From contig JAFDJC010000019.1 of assembly GCA_019307665.1 (NCBI GenBank), positions 1-18,300 of the forward strand: DNA of 18,300 nucleotides, read 5' to 3'. Both the position numbers and the translations under genes were made by a program. This DNA is from Deltaproteobacteria bacterium. GTDB lineage: Bacteria > Desulfobacterota > Desulfobacteria > Desulfobacterales > SURF-7. Under the pieces are notes generated by a model. That model was not told where the DNA came from, searched no databases, and saw only the letters and a program-made list of their open reading frames with translations. This document shows, piece after piece, positions 1 through 6,543 of the stretch. Position 1 is the stretch's first letter. Every line of letters begins with the position of its first letter.

Positions 1-2
1 AT

Positions 3-83
3 GGACCTTGTGCAAGAATTGAAATTATTAACAATAAGAACTTGGATGAAGTCATAAATTTATTAGTTGAAATTCAAAAATAA
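3..83 (+). CDS. C-terminal end of an unidentified protein (partial)
   Basis: The frame starting at base 3 is open from the window edge and ends at TAA 81-83. It gives 26 residues beginning GPCARIEII and ending in a leucine-rich helix, NLLVEIQK. The start lies outside the window. I do not recognise the family. The segment is too short to exclude a chance open frame, but its composition (alternating charged and aliphatic residues) is protein-like. Confidence 0.3.
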   Translation, partial: GPCARIEIINNKNLDEVINLLVEIQK

Positions 84-331
84 TAAATCAACTCATATCG
101 TGATTTCCTTTGGAAGTATGAAATTTCCAGAGGAAATAATTCTGAGATCGGCAAATCAAACATCCTAAAAATCAGGCTTCCCGAAAACTGGGTATATATC
201 TTTGCTATCGCTCTCCACGCCAACAAAAACAAACCTTTAGATACACAAATTATATCTCACTCCACACAATAATCAAAAACAATCTCATTCTCAAGCAAAT
301 GATTCCTGACCCTTTCAATACCTCCTGAATC

Positions 332-466
332 ATGACAAAAGAAAAACTGATAGAAACAATCCAACGATTACTAAAGACCGATGTCGATCTGAACTTCCTT
401 ATGGAACTCAAGAAGAATGATCTGGAAACACTGTTGGCCTCTATCAGAGACAAAATAGATCAGTAA
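332..466 (+). CDS. 44-residue hypothetical protein
   Basis: An ATG at 332 opens 44 codons ending in TAA 464-466. The product begins MTKEKLIET and ends IRDKIDQ. It is predicted to be almost wholly helical, with regular heptad-like leucines (LLKT, LNFLMELKK, LETLLASI) and no cysteines, and it looks like a small helical hairpin. It resembles, from memory, short uncharacterised proteins common in Desulfobacterota that share the pattern 'DLxFLxxLKKxxLETL', but no function is known. There is no good Shine-Dalgarno sequence upstream, which lowers confidence. A weak hairpin followed by a T run sits 60 bp downstream. Confidence 0.5.
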   Translation: MTKEKLIETIQRLLKTDVDLNFLMELKKNDLETLLASIRDKIDQ

Positions 467-525
467 AATTACAAAAATAATATTTATCAATATATATCCT
501 ATGCACAGCCTTATACCCTTTCTAA

Positions 526-557
526 AACCGAAAATTACTTAAATTTGGGCTTTTTTT
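526..557 (+). terminator. possible intrinsic terminator
   Basis: An imperfect stem pairs the CCGAAAATT side (528-536) with AAATTTGGG (541-549) across a short loop. Seven T residues follow at 551-557. The stem is interrupted and AT-rich, so termination would be weak. It is correctly placed to end the 44-residue ORF and to separate it from the next small gene. Confidence 0.35.
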
Positions 558-592
558 AATGTGAGAAAAGGGCATTATGCGCTTTAATCACG

Positions 593-775
593 ATGGAAAA
601 ATCAAAATATAGGTTGGTCAAACTTAAAACCAATACTGTTCAGGATTTGAAGAGATTGATGAACCAAATGGGAAATGGGAGCCTTGATGCAGTTATAAAT
701 ATAATGATCCGGAACATGGATGCTCGCCGTAATGATCTTAAAGAAGTTGGTTGGTGTATGGAGCCAAAGAGGTGA
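593..775 (+). CDS. 60-residue hypothetical protein, ribbon-helix-helix-like
   Basis: The product begins MEKSKYRLVKLKTNTVQ. A short beta-like segment (YRLVKLKT, residues 6-13) is followed by two predicted helices (VQDLKRLMNQM and SLDAVINIMIRNMDARR). This order suits the ribbon-helix-helix DNA-binding fold of CopG/MetJ-type antitoxins, but no diagnostic motif is visible. The nearest purine-rich ribosome site (AAAAGGG at 566-572) is 20 bases from this ATG. It is better spaced for an ATG at 577 that encodes an 11-codon overlapping frame ending at 612, so translation may be coupled to that mini-ORF. A decayed Fic/Doc-like toxin fragment lies 80 bp downstream. A former antitoxin role is therefore possible but not shown. 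Confidence 0.55.
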   Translation: MEKSKYRLVKLKTNTVQDLKRLMNQMGNGSLDAVINIMIRNMDARRNDLKEVGWCMEPKR

Positions 776-856
776 TGTTTTTGAAAGGTGAGTTAGCACA
801 AAAGATGACTGAGGGTTATATATTTTCTCAAAAAAAACAAAATTACAGTCCCTTGA

Positions 857-1034
857 TTCAAGGAATCGGGGAGGCAAATAACCGCCCTTGTCTTTTTGAT
901 CCTTAACGGTATCGAAATTGAGGCTGATGAGGAAATGCTCGAGCAGATAGTGCGTGCAGTTTGCCAAGGGAAAAGCAGACAAGACTGCCATCATCCGTTT
1001 TAAAAGCATGCCATTGAAACCAGTTAGCATATGA
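857..1034 (+). pseudogene. remnant of a Fic/Doc-family toxin, 3' end
   Basis: The frame through 881-973 reads TALVFLILNGIEIEADEEML followed by a helix ending AVCQGK. This matches the region after the Fic motif of death-on-curing (Doc) proteins, where 'GNKRTALV...FLxLNG' is followed by a hydrophobic helix and an '(A)xGK' turn. After the run of four A at 971-974 the similarity moves by one base into the frame reading KADKTAIIRF, which ends at TGA 1032-1034. The Fic catalytic motif HPFxxGNxR is absent, the sequence before 875 does not resemble the family, and no start codon serves the frame. I read it as a truncated, frameshifted toxin gene. The family match is from memory of Doc C-termini. Confidence 0.4.
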
Positions 1035-1036
1035 GA

Positions 1037-2740
1037 CTATACACTGGATTTAACAGAAGCAGCATTGGCCAAATGTTTTTTTATTGGATTCGGAATCTTC
1101 AAAACCTGACCAATGCGAAGTTTAGTATTTTGTAGGCAGTTCATCTGTCGAATCTTATGAACCGTTGTTCCGTACTTGCGTGCAATTGTCCAAAGCGAGT
1201 CACCTCTTTTCACATTATAGGTTCGCCTGCTTCCCAGAACGAGTTGACCCTCATTCTTTATTTTACTCTTATATATGTAAGTACTTCCCCGTCGAGGTAT
1301 TTTTAATACCTTGCCTGCAACAATATAGCCACACTTTTGAATTTTATTCGCCCTGGCAATTTTTCTCACATTTGTACGATATCTTCTTGCAATAGTAGAA
1401 AGAGTCTCTCCTGGTTTTACCCGATGACGTAAAAAATCCCTTCTCGCAACCTTTGAGACAGGAATCTCTTCGATGTTTGCAAGAAGTAGTGCCCCCCTCT
1501 TTTTAGGTACTCTTAAAAAGTACTCCTTATCAGGTAAAATTTTATAGCGCAGTTCAGGATTTAATTCCACGAGCACCTGCTCAGAAACACTCATGCTTTT
1601 AGCAGCATCTTCCAGTTGAATCTGTTTGCGAATTGAAATAGACTCGTATTCCAGAGGCGGATCAACAGAAATTTTATCCAATCCATATTTCTCAGGATGA
1701 TTGACAATGTGAAGACACGCAAGAAATCTTGGGACATATCGCGCTGTTTCTCTTGGTAGTTTTTCATATAAATCCCAAAAGTTATCAAGGTAATTCACAT
1801 TCTGCCCCCTGATAATCCGAAGCACCCTACCCTCGCCGCAATTATATGCTGCCAAAACCGTTGACCAATCTCCAAATAACCGGTGAAGTTCTTTTAAGTA
1901 TGCGATTGCCGCTTTTGTGGCTTTTAGAGGATCTAATCGCTCATCAATATAGGTGTCACGTTTGAGTCCGAATTTATATCCGGTTGATGGAATGAACTGC
2001 CATAATCCTAATGCCCTAGCTTTTGAAAGTGCCTGAGCTTTAAACCCACTTTCAATAAGTGGAAGCCAGGATAATTCAACAGGCAGCCCGGCTGCCTTTA
2101 TTTCAGATACAATCTGTTTTCGGTATTTACCGGAACGTTTATACGATTCGATGAAGAACCGTTTTTCTCTGCCAATAGTAAATGAATCGATCTCAGCCTG
2201 AGTATACTTATTAAGGGTGATCGGAATGGCTCTATGGGGTCCTATAACAACAGAACTTCGAGAGGCATAGATCTCCAGGATACGTTTTGATATCATAAAT
2301 CGCAGATCCTCTTTCTGCTGTATTAATCCCGGCAAATTATCTGTATCAACCTTCACAATTAAGATATATGCACGATCAAGCATTTCCAGTGCTTCATCAA
2401 GATTGCCTTTTTGCCGCAGTTCCTGGGATGTCTGGCAATATTCAAGAGCCTCATCCAGTACTACCTCCGGTTTCTGAAGTTTTGATACTTTTTTCGATAA
2501 GTTTATGGTGATTGCAGCATTTTCGACAAATGCTTCCGGGATATCTTTCAAACCTGATTGAGACGATATTTTTCCATTCCGGGTGATATCCGAATTATCT
2601 GAGTTCAGGTCGGTTGTTTTCATCATTTCTGTGTCTTGATCTCTATTCGGCCCAATTGGATTATTATAAAACGTTTGAGCACAGCCACTTAAAATAAAAA
2701 AAATGAAAATGAATAGAAATAATATTCGAGAATATCTCAT
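1037..2740 (-). CDS. mltD: Membrane-bound lytic murein transglycosylase D, lipoprotein with two LysM domains
   Basis: This enzyme cleaves the glycan strands of peptidoglycan, leaving 1,6-anhydro-muramyl ends, at the periplasmic face of the outer membrane. The 567-residue product has a lipoprotein signal peptide with lipobox LSGC (C20). A charged helical stretch at about 95-160 may contain a TPR-like pair. The SLT domain runs at about 205-345, with catalytic glutamate E230 in PLIESGF, the ALGLWQFIPSTG segment and the AAYNCGEGRV motif. Two LysM peptidoglycan-binding repeats lie at about 438-483 and 507-551. Size and order match the MltD family. The ATG is supported by GGAGG at 2751-2755 (minus strand), 10 bases away. 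It is transcribed alone; the neighbours on both sides run on the other strand. Confidence 0.95.
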   Translation of the reverse strand: MRYSRILFLFIFIFFILSGCAQTFYNNPIGPNRDQDTEMMKTTDLNSDNSDITRNGKISSQSGLKDIPEAFVENAAITINLSKKVSKLQKPEVVLDEALEYCQTSQELRQKGNLDEALEMLDRAYILIVKVDTDNLPGLIQQKEDLRFMISKRILEIYASRSSVVIGPHRAIPITLNKYTQAEIDSFTIGREKRFFIESYKRSGKYRKQIVSEIKAAGLPVELSWLPLIESGFKAQALSKARALGLWQFIPSTGYKFGLKRDTYIDERLDPLKATKAAIAYLKELHRLFGDWSTVLAAYNCGEGRVLRIIRGQNVNYLDNFWDLYEKLPRETARYVPRFLACLHIVNHPEKYGLDKISVDPPLEYESISIRKQIQLEDAAKSMSVSEQVLVELNPELRYKILPDKEYFLRVPKKRGALLLANIEEIPVSKVARRDFLRHRVKPGETLSTIARRYRTNVRKIARANKIQKCGYIVAGKVLKIPRRGSTYIYKSKIKNEGQLVLGSRRTYNVKRGDSLWTIARKYGTTVHKIRQMNCLQNTKLRIGQVLKIPNPIKKHLANAASVKSSV

Positions 2741-3312
2741 GGGAAACGAGCCTCCACTATATTAATACCAATCCTGAAATCCAGAAAAACCGTTTCTCCA
2801 ATGCTTCTTGTGAATTCTAACAAAAGAACGGTTGTTTTCGTGTGTTTGATATAAATTTTTTATAGTACAACATGATGTAAAAAAAGTTTTGAGACGAATG
2901 ATTATCTTCCCAATTCCGAAAAATGCCATTGATAGAAACACCTGTATACAACTTGAATTGAATGGTAATGGAGCTAAATTAGTTTGTAAGGTATATATTC
3001 TTTTTATCATTTTTGTTCTTTCTGATTATTATTTGTAATTATGACATATCAAGTTTCATGCCATGAATTGCATGATGCATCTCCAATGTTGCACAAATCA
3101 ACATCCACGCAACGCAAGCACGCAGATCTATTTAAAAATCATTATGTTATAGTTTGACAACTATAAATGAGTAGGCGTGTGGAATTTTTAATTTTTTTTA
3201 AACTTGTTTTCTAAAAACGTCAGAGGGTAAACTTTTTTATTATGGATGTATGAAAAAATTAACATTTAAAACGGTCCGGTTTTTAGGGGTAAGACCAACA
3301 TGCAATTCACAA
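2741..3312. other. AT-rich intergenic region without a convincing gene
   Basis: This stretch separates divergent mltD and vapBC. It contains long A/T runs (for example around 3187-3202) and a short palindromic patch GAATTGCATGATGCAT near 3065. A minus-strand open frame of 82 codons (2762-3010) has no ribosome site and atypical composition, and I regard it as spurious. The mltD ribosome site lies at 2751-2755. I could not pick out a strong mltD promoter. Confidence 0.5.
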
Positions 3313-3353
3313 TTGACAAATAATTTATTATGTATATACTAAGAGGTATATAC
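3313..3353 (+). promoter_or_regulatory. vapBC promoter with duplicated GTATATAC operator
   Basis: A near-consensus sigma-70 promoter is visible: TTGACA (3313-3318), 16 bases, TATACT (3335-3340). The palindromic octamer GTATATAC occurs at 3332-3339, covering the -10 box, and again at 3346-3353, spanning the expected start of transcription. The two copies are centred 14 bp apart. VapB-VapC complexes usually repress their own operon by binding paired palindromes at the promoter, so these are the natural operator candidates. Confidence 0.65.
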
Positions 3354-3360
3354 AAAGATA

Positions 3361-3404
3361 ATTTAGCAACATGTCAACATAGGCGAATTTATGCTAAATA
3401 AGGA
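3361..3404 (+). promoter_or_regulatory. leader inverted repeat abutting the vapB ribosome site
   Basis: ATTTAGCA (3361-3368) and TGCTAAAT (3392-3399) are exact reverse complements separated by 23 bases. The second arm ends one base before the vapB Shine-Dalgarno sequence AAGGA (3400-3404), which is 8 bases from the ATG. As RNA this would form an 8-bp hairpin next to the ribosome site; as DNA it could be another protein site. Confidence 0.4.
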
Positions 3405-3412
3405 TCACTATT

Positions 3413-3643
3413 ATGTCAATGACGAGAGTTTTTAAATCAGGGAATAGTCAGGCGGTAAGGTTACCAAAAGAATTTTCAGTCAAAAGCAAAGTTCTCGAAA
3501 TATTCCGTCGTGGCGACGAAATTGTACTCAGGGAACCGGCCAAAGGATTGACTCGGGCTTTTGAACTCTTAACCAACCTCCCTGACGATTTTCTTGCTGA
3601 CGGTCGTCGTGATGATCAGCCCCAACATAGAGATGGTTTATGA
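3413..3643 (+). CDS. vapB: VapB-type antitoxin, AbrB/MazE swapped-hairpin fold
   Basis: This antitoxin binds and neutralises the VapC ribonuclease and represses the operon. The 76-residue product opens with MTRVFKSGNSQAVRLPKEF, the signature of the VapB/MazE/AbrB beta-strand DNA-binding domain (about 1-42, including EIVLREP). It is followed by a charged toxin-binding tail (TNLPDDFLADGRRDD). ATG 3413 is preceded by AAGGA at 3400-3404. The gene ends at TGA 3641-3643, inside the start of vapC (ATGA overlap), which indicates translational coupling. Length and layout are typical of the family. Confidence 0.9.
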   Translation: MSMTRVFKSGNSQAVRLPKEFSVKSKVLEIFRRGDEIVLREPAKGLTRAFELLTNLPDDFLADGRRDDQPQHRDGL

Positions 3644-4050
3644 TGTCCACCCGTTACCTGTTGGATACCAATATATGCATTTATATTCAGCGTCAAAAGC
3701 CTGTCAAGATATTAGCCCATTTTGAAAAGCTTAAGCCTGGCGACGCAGCAATTTCAGTTATTACATGGGGAGAATTGCTGTATGGGGCAGAAAAAAGCCG
3801 ACAACGCAAAAAAGTTTTGTATTTGCTTGAAGAGTTTAAAACCATCATTCCGGTTTTGCCAATGCCGGAGAATGCCGGAAAAATATATGGCGCCATTCGT
3901 GCATTATTAGAGTCCAAAGGAACACCTGTAGGCAACAACGATTTGTGGATTGCAGCGCACGCTAAGGCGGCATCGCTTACAATCGTAACCAACAACGAAC
4001 GAGAATTTAAACGTGTACCCGGCTTGAAAGTCAAGAATTGGATAAGTTGA
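3640..4050 (+). CDS. vapC: VapC-family toxin, PIN-domain ribonuclease
   Basis: VapC toxins are Mg-dependent endoribonucleases that cut initiator tRNA or rRNA loops when the antitoxin is lost. This 136-residue protein is a complete PIN domain. The first acidic residue is D9 in YLLDTN, E45 lies in TWGELLYGAEKS, D101 in GNNDLWIAAHA, and the C-terminal VTNNEREFKRVPGL motif supplies N118/N119, the position often occupied by Asp or Asn. All catalytic positions are present, so it should be active. A second ATG directly follows the first (3643), so the true start may be one codon later. It overlaps vapB by four bases. The substrate RNA cannot be read from the sequence. Confidence 0.93.
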   Translation: MMSTRYLLDTNICIYIQRQKPVKILAHFEKLKPGDAAISVITWGELLYGAEKSRQRKKVLYLLEEFKTIIPVLPMPENAGKIYGAIRALLESKGTPVGNNDLWIAAHAKAASLTIVTNNEREFKRVPGLKVKNWIS

Positions 4051-4079
4051 ATTGGGTTTTTAGTTAAGTGTAATTGTTA

Positions 4080-4110
4080 TTGACACAAAATTAATTTTCT
4101 GAGATAGAAT
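4080..4110 (+). promoter_or_regulatory. possible promoter of the ferredoxin gene
   Basis: TTGACA (4080-4085) is followed after 19 bases by TAGAAT (4105-4110). The spacing is two bases longer than optimal, so the call is tentative. It would give a leader of about 90 bases before the ferredoxin ATG at 4205. Confidence 0.35.
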
Positions 4111-4204
4111 TATTTTTGAATGCACCATAAAAGTGCTGCCAATCGCCAAAATCGCCAAGGGTGAGCAATCAGTGATCGACCAAATAATGTGAAGGAGAAA
4201 TACT

Positions 4205-4399
4205 ATGAAGGTTATAATTACCAAACAGTGCATGGGAGACCGAAACTGTAACGATCTGTGCCCGGACGTGTTCGAGTACGATGAGGATGAATTAAAATCA
4301 ACTGTTAAATTCGACGAAATTCCTGAACAATACCATGCAGCTACCAGGCAAGCAATGGCGGAGTGTGGCGCTCAAGCTATAGAAATTATTGAAGATTAA
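4205..4399 (+). CDS. Small single-cluster ferredoxin with Asp at the second ligand position
   Basis: This is a 64-residue soluble electron carrier. The binding motif reads C9-x2-D12-x2-C15-x3-C19-P with a distant C54 in AECGAQAIE. In place of the usual CxxCxxCxxxCP it has Asp at the second position, as in Pyrococcus furiosus ferredoxin, where Asp ligates an exchangeable iron and the cluster converts easily between [3Fe-4S] and [4Fe-4S]. The adjacent CPDVFEYDEDE segment also resembles that group. The residue after C54 is Gly rather than Pro. A ribosome site GAAGGAG precedes the ATG. Rubrerythrin begins 119 bp downstream on the same strand, so this ferredoxin is a candidate electron donor to it. 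No partner can be proven from sequence. Confidence 0.9.
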   Translation: MKVIITKQCMGDRNCNDLCPDVFEYDEDELKSTVKFDEIPEQYHAATRQAMAECGAQAIEIIED

Positions 4400-4518
4400 A
4401 TCGTAACTCTCATGTAAGCCCCTTATAATATCATATGTTTTTCAAGTGACTTACCTGATTATCAAAAGTGGCAATAAACCCTAAGAATTTTAAGTGAATT
4501 GTTGCAAGGGAGGAATCC

Positions 4519-5094
4519 ATGGGCAAATTTAAAGAAAGTCAGACAGCGAAAAATCTTTTAATCTCACATGCATTTGAAGCCCAGGCCAATGCTCGTTATC
4601 GTTTTTTTGCCAAGAAAGCGAAAACTGATGGTTTTGTTCAGATTGCAAATTTTTTTGCAGAAACAGCTGAACAAGAATTTGAGCATTCATTGCGGTTTTT
4701 CAAATTCTTTAACGGTGGTGAACTTGAGATTACAGCCAGTTTTCTTACCGGAGTCATCAAGGGCACTTACGAAAACCTGCTTGCCTCCGCTGAGCTTGAA
4801 AAAAAAGTTGGGGTAGCCATGTACCCTAAATTTGCTCAGATTGCTCGAGATGAACAATTTCAACGTGCGGCTGATTTATGGGATGCCATTACCATAGCAG
4901 AGCTCCAACACGAAAAAAGCTTTCTCAAACTGGCCGACAATATTCAGACAGGGAATGTGTTTAAACGTAATAATAAGGTTATCTGGCGTTGCGGTAAATG
5001 TGGTTATCTCCATGAAGGAACGCAGGCACCGGATAAATGCCCGGCATGTGTCCACCCCATCGATTTCTTCGAGATTATGTGCGAACCTTGGTAA
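4519..5094 (+). CDS. rbr: Rubrerythrin with a substituted diiron ligand (E97 to V)
   Basis: Rubrerythrin is a cytoplasmic peroxidase of anaerobes that reduces hydrogen peroxide with electrons passed through a rubredoxin-like iron site. The 191-residue product aligns without gaps to the Desulfovibrio vulgaris protein as I recall it. The four-helix domain (1-145) has E20, E53, H56, E94, E128 and H131, with Y27 also kept. The C-terminal rubredoxin domain has C158, C161, C174 and C177 (WRCGKCGYLHEG...CPACVHP). The glutamate expected at 97, in the EHHEY-type segment, is V97 here within LEKKVGVAMYP. The segment around it is also diverged (G98, A100). The ribosome site AGGGAGGA is well spaced. The protein probably still folds and binds iron, but its iron chemistry may differ. 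Confidence 0.95.
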   Translation: MGKFKESQTAKNLLISHAFEAQANARYRFFAKKAKTDGFVQIANFFAETAEQEFEHSLRFFKFFNGGELEITASFLTGVIKGTYENLLASAELEKKVGVAMYPKFAQIARDEQFQRAADLWDAITIAELQHEKSFLKLADNIQTGNVFKRNNKVIWRCGKCGYLHEGTQAPDKCPACVHPIDFFEIMCEPW

Positions 5095-5143
5095 TTCAGA
5101 TTTTCACTGACTGGGGGCGTGTTTTTTTAAGATCTAAAGTTGA

Positions 5144-5240
5144 CAATCCCGTCACTCCGGCGAAAGCCGGAGTCCAGAAACTGTTGAAATGACTGGATAG
5201 CGCAAGCTTCACTACGTGTCCGGCCTTCGCCGAATGATGT
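5144..5240 (+). repeat. REP/BIME-type palindromic repeat, copy 1
   Basis: A 34-base unit at 5144-5177 contains the hairpin CTCCGGC-GAAA-GCCGGAG (7-bp stem, GNRA-type loop). It recurs exactly, in inverted orientation, at 14331-14364. A degenerate inverted partner arm (TCCGGCCTTCGCCGAATGATG) lies near 5220-5240, giving the paired-REP layout of a BIME. It lies downstream of rubrerythrin, where such elements often stabilise or terminate transcripts. Confidence 0.7.
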
Positions 5241-5384
5241 AGTTGCTACGGGTATGTAATTTGTCATTGACAAGACAATAAAAATCCTATTTAAATTTAT
5301 ATAGTTAAAGATGATGCAAATCGCTGATTGTATGATAAACAGAACTGTATAATAACCTGTTCGGTTTCTAAGTAGGGTTTTAGT

Positions 5385-6275
5385 ATGAAAAAATTACTAT
5401 TGTTGAGCCTTTTGAGTTTGCAATTTCTTAATTCCATTTCCTGGGCAGAAGAAAAAAAGAAAGAAGATCTTTACTCACAACTGAATCGGACTATAGTTAG
5501 GCTGGAACATATTGAAACTATAGGTCAAGAAGGTTCCGATAAAAAAATTACAAAAAGCAATCCGGATGGAACAGGTTTTTTTGTTGCCGGCGAGGGAAAG
5601 CTTTTTATCGTTTCAGCTAGGCATGTTGTTGAGCAACCCTATGATCTTCATGCAAGAGTCGAATGTATAAATATCATCTCCAATCAAAAGGAGGTTATTC
5701 TTCTAAAGCTTAAAAGAAATAATTGGGTATTTCATCCTAAACGTGTTGACAAGGATAGCCATTATGTGGATGTCGCGGCAATGAGGATTAATTGGATAAA
5801 GGATAGATCAATAAAACATTTTAATTATCATCAAGAGCATTCAGGAAACAATGACAAAAATCATTTACCGGAAAATGACCCCGCCCCCCCCAGAAGCATT
5901 CTTGTTTTTGGTTTCCCAATGGACATAGGCTTTGAGCTCATCAAACAAAGACCGTTTGGACGCTCTGGTATTATATCAATGAAAACCGGAAAGAAATTCC
6001 TAAAGATGAAGATCAATGGAAAAAATAAATTAGCAGAAGAACGATGCTATATAATTGACGCTAAAATTTTTCCTGGAAATAGCGGTAGCCCAATAATAAA
6101 TCAGACTTCATTCACAGATTTAAAACTTCAGTTATTGGGTTTGATAAGCGCATCAAATTTGAAGATGGATTTTGCAATTGCAGAGCCTGTATCTAGAATA
6201 CGTGAAACTATCGATTTGGCAAAAGATCAGAATGTGGAAAATATAAATTTCTGGATCCTAATCAAAAATGAATAG
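5385..6275 (+). CDS. Secreted trypsin-like serine protease (chymotrypsin fold)
   Basis: This 296-residue protein has a signal peptide (MKKLLLLSLLSLQFL...), with likely cleavage after SWA at residue 21, so it acts in the periplasm or outside. A complete catalytic triad is visible: H80 in FIVSARHVV, D129 in HYVDVAAM, and S233 in FPGNSGSPI, the GDSGGP-type motif. A hydrophilic insertion occurs at about 148-168. There is no PDZ domain, so it is not a standard DegP/HtrA. It belongs to the broad trypsin_2-like group often annotated only as 'serine protease' or 'trypsin-like peptidase'. A TATAAT box lies at 5348-5353 and a weak GGG ribosome site 7 bases before the ATG. It stands alone, with no functionally linked neighbours. 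The substrate is unknown. Confidence 0.85.
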   Translation: MKKLLLLSLLSLQFLNSISWAEEKKKEDLYSQLNRTIVRLEHIETIGQEGSDKKITKSNPDGTGFFVAGEGKLFIVSARHVVEQPYDLHARVECINIISNQKEVILLKLKRNNWVFHPKRVDKDSHYVDVAAMRINWIKDRSIKHFNYHQEHSGNNDKNHLPENDPAPPRSILVFGFPMDIGFELIKQRPFGRSGIISMKTGKKFLKMKINGKNKLAEERCYIIDAKIFPGNSGSPIINQTSFTDLKLQLLGLISASNLKMDFAIAEPVSRIRETIDLAKDQNVENINFWILIKNE

Positions 6276-6543
6276 TACCGGACCAATGACTACCGTGGAC
6301 CCGGATCACTTGCCGCAGAGTCATGCTTTAGCAGTAACAAAGTTATCAAAGGACTATATTGTGTTTTTTTATTGCAATTCGATATAAGGAATACTAACGC
6401 ATGAGTTTAGAAACGAAAATTGACATTTTAAATCTTTTCTTATAGTTCTTTTCCTTAAACCAATAGAAAATAAAAGTGAATTGGCTTGAAAAATCCGCTT
6501 AGAGGCTCCGGGAGCCCTTTGCAATATTATCATTCGAGGAGGA

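Noticed and set aside
250..453. 67-codon minus-strand open frame
   Set aside because: No ribosome site, serine/phenylalanine-rich shadow composition, and it overlaps the more protein-like 332-466 frame.
602..1030. 142-codon minus-strand open frame
   Set aside because: It is antisense to the 60-residue gene and the Doc-like remnant. The plus strand carries the recognisable protein similarity.
2762..3010. 82-codon minus-strand open frame upstream of mltD
   Set aside because: No ribosome site, no recognisable motif, AT-rich noncoding composition.
5151..5240. CRISPR-like repeat pattern
   Set aside because: Only a paired inverted REP unit is present; there is no regular repeat-spacer array here or elsewhere in the window.
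6504..6516. GGCTCC-G-GGAGCC hairpin before the enoyl-CoA hydratase gene
   Set aside because: Short stem with an impossible one-base loop and no T run. It may affect the leader but cannot be supported.
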